From contig AP031351.1 in NCBI GenBank assembly GCA_037833965.1, positions 25,184,501 to 25,248,500 on the forward strand: 64,000 nt of DNA. Reading direction: 5' to 3'. A program made the translations under genes and the position numbers. A model generated the notes under the pieces. That model did no database searches and had not been told where the DNA came from. It worked only from the letters and a program-made list of their open reading frames with translations. This stretch comes from Marchantia polymorpha subsp. ruderalis. Lineage: Eukaryota; Streptophyta; Marchantiopsida; Marchantiales; Marchantiaceae. Position 1 is the first letter of the stretch, and each line of letters opens with the position of its first letter. Below are positions 45,301 through 56,451 of the stretch, one piece after another.

Positions 45301-46330
45301 TCACATGATTAGTTGGAGAAAACTGAATGTATTGTATGTTAATCAACCTTAAATACCTTGATACATTTCGCAAATGAGATTAACTTGGTGAAGGAACAAA
45401 CAAATGGTGCTTCTTCGATGAAGCCACTGTGATTCCACGGGGAAAACACACTGAAAAGAGTAAGATAACACTCGAGTTAAGGAATGCTATGACTACTTAT
45501 ACTTGCCTAACTATCGATTAAATTGTAAACCGTGATGATTTTATTAGATATCGGTTAAAATATCAAATATAACATTATTAGACCCCAAGAGCAAAGCATT
45601 TGACCTTGTCATCCAAACAATTAGAAGAATTAGAGAGTAAGCACACATTGAGAATCTAGCTATTCTTCCGCATTAGATTTAGGATAATATTTCAACCATT
45701 TTATGTTGAGGTGTTGAAGTGCTCAAATCCAGCAGATATCAATTGCGAAGCGGAATGAAAACTAAGCTTCTCAGGGTTTCACATCCCCTCGCAAGCAAAG
45801 CCACTTCCAGTTCTTTGAATGCAAGGCCTAAATGTGCACTTAGTTACGAAACTCACGAAAGAAAATCTACCAGTAGCCTCATATTTTCAAAATTGAATGA
45901 CCCAGAAGCCCAAAATCTGTAGCAGCTTAAGCAAGTTGTAATATCTTAACCTCGTTGTGTTCAAGGTTTGTCTCATTGCTGGATGTTGGTTCCCCACGGG
46001 TTATTTATAAGTTAAACAAGTACTGTACCAAAAAGAAGTCAATATTCATAAATGTGACATGAATGAAAGGATGAAACCAAACACTCAACATGAGGCTAGC
46101 CTCAAAAGCATCACAAATGGAAACATGTGTCATACTGGATCCAAAAATTACAAAATCCCTACAAAATATCCACATGAAGTGAAAGAAATAATATAGAATT
46201 AAAAGAGAAATTAACCAAAAGATTAAACTAGTTAGTGATCTGACCAGAGGATAAGTTAGGGGCAGCGTGAACAAATGACAATCCCCAAGGGCAGAATGAC
46301 GCGTGTGTTCTTAAGACGTTCCGGGAAAAT
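42355..46330. other. intergenic, no recognised gene
   Basis: Short frames only. 42.36-43.6 kb may be the 3' part or untranslated region of the preceding gene. A hairpin at 43512-43547 and an imperfect repeat (GAGGTTTGGAAGGGC at 44101 and 44161, 60 bp apart) are the only structures seen. 44.7-45.7 kb is AT-rich. Composition becomes GC-rich again from about 46.3 kb, at the promoter of the OST3/6 gene. Confidence 0.5.
43512..43547. repeat. hairpin, 11-bp perfect arms
   Basis: TGTAAATCCGG (43512-43522) and CCGGATTTACA (43537-43547) are exact reverse complements with a 14-base spacer. No adjacent gene explains it. Confidence 0.7.
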
Positions 46331-46600
46331 GTAGAACCCGTCTATTCGCCCTTCCGGTCTTCCGGCCGTCCGGCTGTCCGGCAAAGTTCAAGGGCCGGCC
46401 TCGTTCGGCAAAGTTCGGCCACGCGTGGAAGCGGAACTGGTGAGAGGAAGAGGGCGCGGACGACGAAGGTCAAAGAACGAGAGAGAGAGGGAGGGAGAAG
46501 AGGAAGGGAGTCGGATGAACACACGGCAAGAAAATTGGAACAGGAACGAGGGAAGTCGATCGATGGATAGCAGGTGCATTATCTTGCAGCTTAGAAATTG
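46331..46600 (+). promoter_or_regulatory. GC-rich promoter/leader of OST3/6 gene
   Basis: The composition is sharply GC- and CpG-rich, with repeated CCGGC/TCCGG words (46355-46400) and a GAGA-rich purine run (46478-46510), before the OST3/6 start. No TATA box is evident. The purine run fits the GA/CT-rich leaders common in plant genes. Confidence 0.5.
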
Positions 46601-47653
46601 ATGAGCAGAAGCGAGCAGACGAGAAGCAGGATGGCGAGAGTCGGCGGGGTTTTGTTGGTCGCACTTGTGCTGCTGACGTTTTCAGAGATTTGTTATGGAG
46701 GAAATGTGAATGCGGAGAGGATCGCTGATCTGTTGCAGAGACAGGCTCGATCTGCCGATGGCGTGGTCAGGTTAGACGATGAGTCTCTGCGACGATTTGC
46801 CAATCCATCGCCGGAACCCCGGCCCTACTCTTTGGTAATCTTCTTCGATGCTTCGCAGTTGAGGGACAACGCGGAGCTCAGGCTGGAAGAGCTGAGACGC
46901 GAGTATGGACTGGCCGCGTCTGCGCACGCAAAGGGTAGCACGGGAGGCAGTGGAAAATTGTTTTTCTGTGAACTCGAGTTCAAGCAGGCTCAAGCCAGCT
47001 TTGCAGCTTTCGGGGTGAGTACCTTGCCCCACATTAAGCACTTGCCTCCTGGTGGTGGCGGCTTGAAAGAAGCCGATGAAATGGAGCAGAGTGATTTCCA
47101 TCGGACAGCAGAGGGCATGATATCGTTCGTCGAAGGTAAAAGTAATATGAAGATCGGCCCTGTCGAGCGCCCACCGTCCGTGTCGACGAAGCAGCTTCTA
47201 GTTTTGGCCGGAGGTCTGTTGGTAACAGCCCCTTTTGTCATCAAAAGAATATTGGCCAAGGACACGGTCTTGCATGACTCTAAGTTTTGGTGCCTGGGAG
47301 CCGTGTTGGTCTACTTTTTCAGCGTATCGGGCGGTATGCACAACATCATACGAAGGATGCCATTCGTCATGCCTGATAGAAATAATCCGGGAAAGCTTCT
47401 CTTTTTCTACCAGGGCTCGGGAATGCAGCTGGGAGCAGAGGGTTTCGTTGTAGGTTCTTTATACTCCGTCGTTGGCCTTCTTCTTGCCTTCGTCACCCAC
47501 TTCTTGCACGAGATAAGATCGAAAGCTGCCCAACGCTTCATTATGCTGCTTGTGATGGCAATAGGCTTTACAGCTGTTAGGAAGGTCATCACTTTAGATA
47601 ATTGGAAGACCGGTTACTGGATCCATGGATTTTGGCCCAATTCATGGAGGTGA
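46601..47653 (+). CDS. oligosaccharyltransferase subunit OST3/OST6 (intronless)
   Basis: Subunit of the ER-membrane oligosaccharyltransferase that transfers the glycan precursor to Asn of nascent proteins; OST3/6 extends the range of sites used. The product is 350 aa from ATG 46601. A second in-frame ATG at 46631 would start right at the signal peptide (RVGGVLLVALVLLTFSEICYG). Next comes a lumenal thioredoxin-like domain (about 35-180) with PRPYSLVIFFDASQLRDNAE, KLFFCELEF and the cis-Pro loop STLPHIKHL. Four membrane spans follow at about 199-218, 229-247, 280-302 and 312-330, and the end is WIHGFWPNSW, all as in the Arabidopsis protein (also about 346 aa). The CxxC redox pair of animal and yeast relatives is absent: its place reads RDNAEL. 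From memory this is the usual state in plants. The frame is uninterrupted and probably functional. Confidence 0.93.
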   Translation: MSRSEQTRSRMARVGGVLLVALVLLTFSEICYGGNVNAERIADLLQRQARSADGVVRLDDESLRRFANPSPEPRPYSLVIFFDASQLRDNAELRLEELRREYGLAASAHAKGSTGGSGKLFFCELEFKQAQASFAAFGVSTLPHIKHLPPGGGGLKEADEMEQSDFHRTAEGMISFVEGKSNMKIGPVERPPSVSTKQLLVLAGGLLVTAPFVIKRILAKDTVLHDSKFWCLGAVLVYFFSVSGGMHNIIRRMPFVMPDRNNPGKLLFFYQGSGMQLGAEGFVVGSLYSVVGLLLAFVTHFLHEIRSKAAQRFIMLLVMAIGFTAVRKVITLDNWKTGYWIHGFWPNSWR

Positions 47654-47815
47654 AGAGTAGGCTCTACATTGGCTCTCCCTGGCAGCGAGAATTTTAATTC
47701 TACACAACTATTGTGGATTATTGTCAGCTGGGTTAAGGTTGTGGATCGAGCCCGCCAAAGGACCTTGATTCACCGGGGTACCTTCCATCCCTCTCATTTG
47801 TCAGTGAATTTCCCT

Positions 47816-47821
47816 AATAAA
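47816..47821 (+). terminator. candidate poly(A) signal of OST3/6 gene
   Basis: AATAAA lies 163 bases after the stop codon in AT-rich sequence, at a usual distance for a plant near-upstream polyadenylation element. Confidence 0.45.
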
Positions 47822-47899
47822 TGTGTACTCCAGAACATTGCTTTATGCGTAGGGATGTATCTTTTAATATTTGAGGACACCCATTGAGTTTTCCGGAAG

Positions 47900-50300
47900 T
47901 AGTCTTTTGGTAATCCTAGAATTATGTAAACTCCCCGTACACGTGAAATTAGTCCTAGCCCGTTGAGTGCTCTACCTCAGGCCATTTACTTTGATTTTGA
48001 TACCCTCTACCTCAATAGATATGGCGGAGTACCAGCAATGTTTTTGATGGATAAGTGATACTTGCCTGCTCAGTTCTTTAAGCTACTTTCAGGCATCCGT
48101 ACCCGGTGGTTAATACAGGGGACCTCAAGCTTCGATATTTAGGTCTGTAGTGCTGAGGTTGGAGTCATTGCACATCTTTGGTGTTTATGGTGAGCGGATT
48201 GTTTAATGGGATCACCCGAAACTCTGAGGAGACCCTATACTCTTGAGAAGTTTATCTGCTTCTGGAAGGCAGACCCGCAGTTCTCAGAGATAGAACCTCT
48301 GAACGACTGGTTGCTCCGAAGACGTGCTCGATATATGTGCTTTTATCCATGTCTCCGTTTAGCAGCATGCTATATCTCATTCAGAGTGCATGTTTCAAAG
48401 AAGCAATCGTCAGCTGCTGGCATTTGTTACCCGTGAGTAAAACCTAAGGCATGTGTTCAAAGCCTCAAATTACGTTTTACTACGAGTGATTGGTACATCT
48501 TGACAGCGATATGTCGTCTGTGATATCATCTGATGAGTTAAATGTCAGCTATAGGGGACATGTGAGGGTCGAATAAGTGTCTCATGACTCAGTATGACAC
48601 TGCTCGACCTAATGCATCCTGTTATGAACTCAACTATATCAGCAAATGTTGATGCCCAGTGTTAATACCTGTAGAACTGAATCCAAAAAGCTAGTCTCCA
48701 GATGATTGTAAAATTGCTGAAAATTGGCACACTCTTTGACAACCTGTGTGAAGCAACTTCACCGCTAGTTTTATGACGACCCACCAACAAGTTTAACATG
48801 ATCTCAATGCGATGGCTCCTTCGAAGTACGGGATCGTAAGCTTTTGTTATGCTTAGCTAGGTACTGACCTTGTCTTACGTTGGTGATTGTTGACAAGGAT
48901 CGGGTTGGATCTTCCCTTCTTGAAGGTCTTTCATATGCAGCGGACTAATTTCAATCATGTGTACACCTGCGTCTACGGATCTATTTGGAGGTTCGCCTTA
49001 GCTCAGATCTGGATATCCTGTCATCATATTTCTGAGGGTCTCATAGCTTCACGTGGTCTGCATTGTGCAAGCCGCCTATTTAGTCATCACCTTTCGGAAT
49101 AAGGAGCGAGTCCTCTATTTCGTTGACTGCTGTCGTGCAGGTCTTCCTTCATCTGCTATGCTCAAGCCTTTTGCGCCATCAACATGTCGTTCATCTCCCA
49201 AGAAAGGGATTCTGAAGCCAAGGTGTTCTTGTTGTTGACAGTTCATACGCTCCTTGTTCTCCAGTTTTTCCCTTTCTCCCTTCCGCTGATTTGGAAAGAG
49301 GCATTCTCGTGCTGGCAGTCTGAAGTAACTAGGTACGAGAGCCGTCTATGTTCGTTCGCACCTCTCTGAGTGAATCGATCCTTCATTTTAACCCTCGGCA
49401 TTTCGTCTTTGTTAGTTTTATTTTGAAGAATTTTGTACCAACTATCGGATAAGAGCTTGTCTTGAGAACCATGCGTGGATGCACTTCATCGTCATCAACC
49501 ATCATGATAGCGCTCTCTTTTCACCTCTTGTATCATCAGGTCACACACGCATCTTGCAAGCAACGTCTCGAACATGGGAGGGAAGGAGGCACTGAATGAA
49601 ACTAAAACGTATGTGACCACGAGCTAACTCGGTCTCATGGATATTCAAACTTATTGCTTGGTCTCGTTCGTGAGGAATTCACGCTTCCACGAAGCAGGCT
49701 TTTCTACCAGCTTGTAGGGCAGCTCTCTCTAGATGCATGCTTAGAAGAAGGAATAAGATTTCACCATATCGTAGGAAACCGAGGCTGGGAAGAGTGACCT
49801 GAGAAGAAGTGCGTTTGAGCCTTTGTTCTAACGTGTGTCATTTTCCATGTGTGCGGTTGCCCACAGTTTCTCTTCAGGAGGGTAATTCTTGTTGGCGGTT
49901 GGGCGTATTCAAGGTCTAGATGGGTTTTCATGAGGAAAACCCTTCTATTCCCTTTTAAGGCAACCAGCGAATTCGCTTGTGCCTTGTCAAGAAAAATTCA
50001 GTGGTATCAGATTTTTGTCTTACAGGGGAATGTGTTCTGATGGTGAACATTTACCATTCAAGCTTGGACTGAGCCAGGCTCCGAGCAAACTGTTTGTGCT
50101 TATTAACAAGAGACGAAATCATAGCAAGAAAGAAAAGGGAGAAAACATTCCAACAAGATATATCGTGAGATGAGCACGATCTATGCAGTAAAGTTCTAGC
50201 AAACTGGGTGCGGGATCAGGTGGAATGTCCACTATCTTTATTCACGGGTGAAAATGATTTTAATTTACTTACTCTCAAGTTGGGGAAGTACTTTACGATC
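47900..50300. other. intergenic, no recognised gene
   Basis: Mixed composition with short frames on the plus strand only; none resembles a known protein, and no repeats are seen until 50.3 kb. A spliced gene with small exons cannot be excluded by eye. Confidence 0.45.
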
Positions 50301-50305
50301 ATCAA

Positions 50306-50383
50306 AATGACATAGAAACAGATTTCGTATTTGGAAGGCATTAACATAGAATGACATAGAAACAGATTAACGCATTTGGAAGG
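50306..50383. repeat. two-copy 44-bp tandem repeat
   Basis: AATGACATAGAAACAGATT then ATTTGGAAGGC occurs at 50306 and again at 50350, with a few substitutions between. Confidence 0.75.
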
Positions 50384-51030
50384 CTCTCCACATTTATTTG
50401 TGAGACAGCTTGGATCCAGTTCACATTTGCTATTAATGAAATGAACTTTCGAACGTGTGAAAGTCCAACCGTGACTGTTACCTCTCAAGAGGATCACTTC
50501 GTGGTACAGGTAAAACAAATACGCCTTCAGAGCATGAAGTGAATCTTCAGGTTCACTTAATTTTTATTTCAAGTTTCGACTGAAAAAATGAAATGATTCG
50601 GGGATTGAGAAGCTTCCCTTCTAGAATATTCATTGGGATCCACTGAGTCGTATTGGATGATTCTTTCCAAGCATAATAGTTCATTAGGGATGTCAAACGT
50701 GTAGATATATCCCATGATTATAAAAGTCCACATTTATGTCCACCTCTGCGCGTCATAACACTAATCGTCTTTTATATGGATGAGCATTCTTCTTGCATCC
50801 CATATGATCAATGTGTATACCAATAATCATGATCAATGACAGTGTTTCATTATATATGAAATGAATGTTTGGATGTTAAAATAACTTTTATGATCTTCAT
50901 AATTGAAGTAATCGCAATCATTTTAAGGTACATCTTCATTCATTTTGTCTCGCAAATATTATGAAAATCGATCATTCGGTCGAATATAAATACAATCTGA
51001 AATTAATTAATAATTGCAAATCCATCCTTG

Positions 51031-51131
51031 ACTAGCTTATATATTTTCCCATATCAGAATTTATCGTATAGAGTCCCCTAACTAGCTTATATGCTTTCCA
51101 ATATCAGATTATTTTCTATAGAGTTCCCCTA
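51031..51131. repeat. two-copy 50-bp tandem repeat
   Basis: ACTAGCTTATAT.TTTCC.ATATCAGA...ATAGAGT.CCCTAA occurs at 51031-51080 and 51081-51131 with several substitutions. Confidence 0.75.
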
Positions 51132-53950
51132 AAATCTAAGTAGTGTTTCCCGTATTTACATATTATCTAGTGATCTGTATATATAACTTTTGAGGTTAAA
51201 TACAAATATTGACCATGTTTTGAACTTACATTGCAACGAAAAAATATGGACGAATAAACGAACTGAACCAAAAAATCAGGAATAGGCTACCAAGCCACAC
51301 CGTGGAGATATAATTCAACAATGGTCTAGATCTCAACAAAATGTTTCAATTCATGAAATATAAATGCCTATATATACCTATTATATTGCAATAATCTTAG
51401 TTATGGGTGTGAAAGTTATTCAATACCCAAAAAAACATATCATCATATAATCATCAGCAACATCCATTAATATTCAAATAAAGTGCAATTAATCAAATTT
51501 ATGTAAGAATGTGTCAACTATCTATTACAATGTCAAATTCTTTAAAAAAGATTACAGGTAATTTAAATCATTTAAATGTTATATGATGATTTTATCAAAG
51601 ATTCTAATAATCATTGGATTTTTTAATTATATTTTATTGGAATTCAAGGTCTAAAAAAATTTCAATGCAAATTGACGCAATTTTCTTTTCAATTATCAAA
51701 TGTAATTTATTCTTAAGAACTCTGAATGAAATTTTTTTAACTCATCAAATATTTTTAAGATTGTGTCAAATGACATCTTTGATCTAATATTTCATAGTCA
51801 AGTTGAATAAAAAATTTGATAACCTGATACATACCATCAAATATGAATAAAAAATCCAATGTAAATATATAACTTGCTGTTTAATTTTTTGCAGAGATAA
51901 TTGAAAATTAGGAAAATAATATTTAAATTTACTGAACTACAAATATTATATTAATTTTTATAATTTTATATTATTAATTTTATATTATTTGCTCTTGAAA
52001 AGAGGTAGTGATAATTTAAAATTCCATTCTTTAACATTATAGTTATTGATAAAGTTAGGTTCATAACATTAAAAAAAACAACATCAATATTAAAACCTTC
52101 AGATTTGATCTTATCAACTTAACTTGGCATATTGTTGTATAAATACGTCAACAGGTTGATATATCCATATTTTATCAGTGTCATGACATTTCGAATGAAC
52201 TGATCATCAAAATTTATGCTCAAAATTTTCATATTTGTAATACACTATACATACTAGAAAGTTAATGGATAAAATTCCAGATGAAAAGTAGTAGATCAAA
52301 ATAAAACTTGCAAACTCATCTATCAAACATGTGATCAAATTTATCACAACTTTTTGAATGAAAATGAATATTAAATATTATCATGCGATTATAATTGATT
52401 GCTGCTATAACATATTCATGTTATTATGATAATGCTAACAAGAATATAAACGTATCGTATAACATATATTTTCTTATCACTATACTTTAAATCTTTCTAT
52501 GAAATTAAAATATATCATGGTTTAACAAGTTTTAGAATAATCTCCACAGACATGTCATTATGATAATCCACAGCAGCATCAAATCAATAATAACATATTG
52601 AAACATGAAAGTAAAAGCGTTCTATCTTCTCATCAAAAAAATATCATTTACGAAAATTTCATGTTCGTCAGGCAGTCACGCCTAGTTACATCGTTTTTAG
52701 CTATACGATGTGTGGAAGTTTCATTCATTGATTGTTACTTTCAACTAGGATGTTGAGATATAATTTTATTATTATAGAATATAAATTTCAGAAAAATCAA
52801 TTCAAAATATATATAGTTTTTAGAATTCAAAAATAAAACTCAATTGATTAAAAGATCTGGAAAATATCAGAACAAATATTGAAGTGATCTTTCAGACAAT
52901 TCAATTCTTTATACTATCACATGGTCTAATAATTACGTTGAGACTGTGAATATTTTTTAAAATGGTCACAAATTAATTAATTTTAATTTCCATAATTATC
53001 AAATGAAAAATTTAAATTTTATAGATAAAAAAAGAAACTGCTAATGATTGATCAAATTTTTTATCAAGTAATAATTACAATAAACTGATTTCCGAATTAA
53101 ATGCCGATGAAAAATGATTTTTGACACCAGAAGTAAGGATTTTACGCTCCGAGAGTTTTAAAATACATTTTATTAAATAAAAAATTCAAATAAAAAATTT
53201 TATTCTTTAATTTATTTTCAGGGATTGAAAATTTTCAGAAACTCTTCCAACAATAAGAAATTTTATTTGCATCATTTTGCGACAAAATTCAATGGTTAAT
53301 TGGACAGATAATAAATAAACCTAGTAAATTGAACCAAATTTCGTTTTCACTGAATTTTTACGTATACAATCAAACCCCAAACTAACATTGAATATATCAC
53401 CTTGAAAGACACCATCAAAATTTTGTATGTTGCAAATCCACAAACTAATTATGCATATCTTCAAATGCACTGATACAAAATATCGAGTTGCAAAATTCGG
53501 ATTTTTTCCTCATCTCTCCATAAATTTCATCCTCAATTCACAATATTATATATACTTAGATCTAACTAACATATAACTTATTTCTAATTTATTAATTTGA
53601 AAACAAGTACAATGTTCCGTTTAGCAGATTCACATCAAAATGTTAGAAATTCCTTTTAACTATTAATATTTTGTAAGCTTTGGTAAGAAAGAATGATTTG
53701 TATATTTTCCTGTAAATGAATATGCGAATTTTAATCTGATAAGAAAGATAAGTAAATTATTTTATAATATGAATGTTATGCTTGGTTTAGAAAAATCAAC
53801 GTACTTAACTATGTTTAATTAATAAGGATCATGTTCTCTCTGTAGATAGATGGAAACTTATAAATGTGACTTCTCATATTTTCTATGATGAAATTAAATG
53901 TATACCACACGATTTGTGATACGTGTGAACATCATTGTTGAAATACTCAC

Positions 53951-53970
53951 ATATATATATATATATATAT
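53951..53970. repeat. (AT)10 microsatellite
   Basis: Ten uninterrupted AT units near the right edge of the AT-rich stretch. Confidence 0.9.
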
Positions 53971-55174
53971 TTGATCATACTCAGAGAGAACTTTATAGCT
54001 CAATGTTTAAGTTCTGGTGTTGTTGAGTCCAGAAAAATTCCCATTCTTTCCTCCTTTTCTAACACTGATTCCCATCTTGCACCAATCCCATCAAGAATTA
54101 ACACGAATATAAAATCTAAATTAGCAAATGTGCAGTAGAGTGTCACAACCCTTCTTATCGTTTGAGCGTGCTATCATTCTTGCCAGTTCTCATTTATGAC
54201 TCGATCCGGAACGGTTGCGAGTTTTGCCCATAACCGCTGAAGTAGGACCTCCTTGCAATGAATCACTGCCGGGGAGCGCGTCTAATCGTCCGCGGGACTG
54301 GCCCATGACACCTGTACACGTTACTTAAGTAACATATATTGAAAGAACTTAAGCGCTGTGTCGCAGCTGGGAAAGAGGATTAGAGAGAGCACTGTTTCTC
54401 TGCCATCACCACATCCTTCGACATTGTAGCCTTATAGCATCGAGAAAATAGTGCCACCGAGTCATGTAGCAAAAAGATAGAAAACCCGTCATTTCGTGGA
54501 GGGACGAAACCACACGGGTGGAAGTAACATGGGCTTCGGTCCCACTCGCATCGCCATGGAATTATTAATCCTTCTCTTTTGCCGCCGATGTATTCGAACT
54601 ATCAAGGTTCAATAGCAACCGACGAATTATCAGAAATGTGATTGCTCCTTCACCGATATCATTGGATTCTGATCTACGGAAAAAACAACGGAAACAAGTG
54701 GTCTAAAATAAACTGTACAATAATCTAAAGATGGAGAGGCCCATGCCGCTGTAATGGCAGGTCAAGAAATCGGCTGGGATACTTGGCCCATGATGGGCTC
54801 ATGCGAAGCACAGTCGGGACTCGGAACCCAATCCAACACCAGCCAGTGTGCATGGATAAACCGAGGCTCCCCTGAAACCAGCTCTGAAAATTACTCGGCC
54901 GAGAAATTACCCCTCCGATTCCCGGAAGTGGTTTTCCCGTTTCTCGGACGACGTCAGCAGCAGCGACCGCAGGCGCTGTAAAGGGAGCCCGAGGAACGCG
55001 GTAGAACGGTAAACAAACGGCTGCCCATGCCCATGTCCCGGAGGCGGTTCCCTCTTGTTTGAATTGAAAGGAGGATTCGAGCTGGGGCCGGCAGAGGAGG
55101 GTCAAGAGAGCGTTTTCAAACAAGTTCAGAAGCGTTGAAAAGAGTTCAAAATCCCCGAGCGCGGAGCGCTAGTA

Positions 55175-55199
55175 GGGTAGGGCAGGGCAGGGCAGGGCA
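55175..55199. repeat. (GGGCA)n run
   Basis: One GGGTA and four GGGCA units in the CpG-rich island. The spaced G-triplets could form a G-quadruplex. Confidence 0.85.
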
Positions 55200-55273
55200 G
55201 CGGACCCTTTGGCCGTGTCTGGTTTGGGCGCGTTTCCCTCTCGTTCGTCTGGCGGAACAGGGCCCGAGCTCTG

Positions 55274-55292
55274 CTCTCTCTCTCTCTCTCTC
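55274..55292. repeat. (CT)n run
   Basis: A 19-base perfect CT run in the promoter island, like the CT-rich tracts of plant core promoters. Confidence 0.9.
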
Positions 55293-55560
55293 GCGGGCGT
55301 GCCGGGCTGTGCTGGACTGCCTCGTCACACTCTCGAGGTGAGCTCCATACATAAAGTCCGCGCACAATCGGGCTGCTCTGAGTAAGCAGGTCTGGCGGAG
55401 AGGTAGGGGACGGCGAGCAAGGCACAGCCGAAGAAGGCAGGAAGGGAGCACGGGCATCGGCTCATAAGTAGAAGGCAAGCAGGAGCAAGTGTGGTTCTGG
55501 TGCAAGCGCTTGCTTTCTGTGTATCCGAGACAACAGTTCGTTATTTGTGATTGTTCTCAT

Positions 55561-55585
55561 CTCGTCTCGTCTCGTCTCGACTCGA
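55561..55585. repeat. (CTCGT/A)5 pentamer array
   Basis: Three CTCGT and two CTCGA units in tandem in the leader/promoter island. Confidence 0.9.
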
Positions 55586-56405
55586 CCGCTGCGAGCGTGT
55601 TGTGCGCGCCGACTGACTCAGGGGATCCGAAGGTTTGTCCAATTGTGAGTTGCCTTCGATGGGCTCCGCTTTACTGAGCCCCTGTTCTGCCTTCTCCTTT
55701 GCTTGGCACGTCATGTTTTTTGTGGTGTGTGTTGTTTTGTGTTATGTTTTGTTTTGTCATGCCCCTGTTCCTGCTCTTGCCACATACCCCTGCACCGTCC
55801 CGTCCTGGCCACGAAGTTGCCAAGGATTGCTGGTGTGTCGGCTTCGGTGCTTCATATGTTTGGTTCCGGAATTGGGTTCGGCGGCGTGGTCGAGGATTCG
55901 ATTGGGTAGAAGTTCTCGCGTGTTTCGGGGTATGACGCAGGGGGACAATCCGGCTTCCGAGCGAGTCCTTTTGTTCGAAACGAACGCCTGACTGTTCTCA
56001 AATTATTGATTACAAGTTTCGCAGTTTGGCTGAGTTTTGTGCTTTTCGATCTCTTTTGTCACCTCAGGACTTTTGAGATTTCTCTCTTGCAAGGTGCTCG
56101 GGCGTAATTTCTCGCTGTCTTCTTTCCGCCGGTGAGTACCGACGCTCCGTTCTCTCCGCCGGGCTTTAATTAAATTTTAATTTTTCGTCGTCGGCACCAG
56201 CGGTGATTATGCGGCCACTGTACGTTAGTCTTGTCACTGTGACCTGTCAAATTCGCTGTTGATTCTTCGAATGCCGAGCTCGTAAAGCCTGGGTGCGTAT
56301 TAATGAAGTGATTTTCGTCCAGGTGCTGCTCCCGTCCTCATTCCAGAACTTGCTCGTAGTTTGAAGGAAATAAGTTCGAGGCTGGACGCCGCTGCGGGTC
56401 TCTTC

Positions 56406-56411
56406 ATGTAA
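56406..56411 (+). promoter_or_regulatory. start-stop uORF (ATGTAA)
   Basis: ATG is directly followed by TAA 43 bases before the main ATG. A second tiny uORF, ATG CAA GTC TAA, is at 56428-56439, 12 bases before the main start. AUGUAA minimal uORFs are known to stall ribosomes and control some plant mRNAs (boron-regulated NIP5;1). Whether these six bases are in the mature leader is not shown. Confidence 0.45.
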
Positions 56412-56451
56412 GAGATTGAAATTGGGTATGCAAGTCTAACTGATCGTCAAT

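Larger units (their letters stand above)
50540..54120. other. AT-rich gene-free stretch
   Basis: Very AT-rich, similar in character to 0-3.3 kb. No open frame worth reporting occurs and no coding motif is seen on either strand. It contains the 50-bp tandem pair at 51031 and an (AT)10 run at 53951. Confidence 0.65.
54700..56451 (+). promoter_or_regulatory. CpG-rich promoter and leader of the 506-aa gene
   Basis: A GC- and CpG-rich island runs into the 506-residue gene. It holds a (GGGCA) run (55175-55199), a CT run (55274-55292) and CTCGT/CTCGA pentamers (55561-55585). The pyrimidine-rich tracts are typical of plant core promoters and leaders. Candidate donors such as GGTGAGTACC near 56.13 kb suggest a leader intron, but none can be fixed. 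Open frames here on both strands are composition-driven. Two tiny uORFs lie at its 3' end. Confidence 0.5.

Noticed and set aside
54725-55505. Minus-strand frames of 99-132 codons before the 506-residue gene
   Set aside because: They read through CT, GGGCA and CG-rich runs, giving Arg/Glu and Pro/Cys repeats; composition shadows in a promoter.
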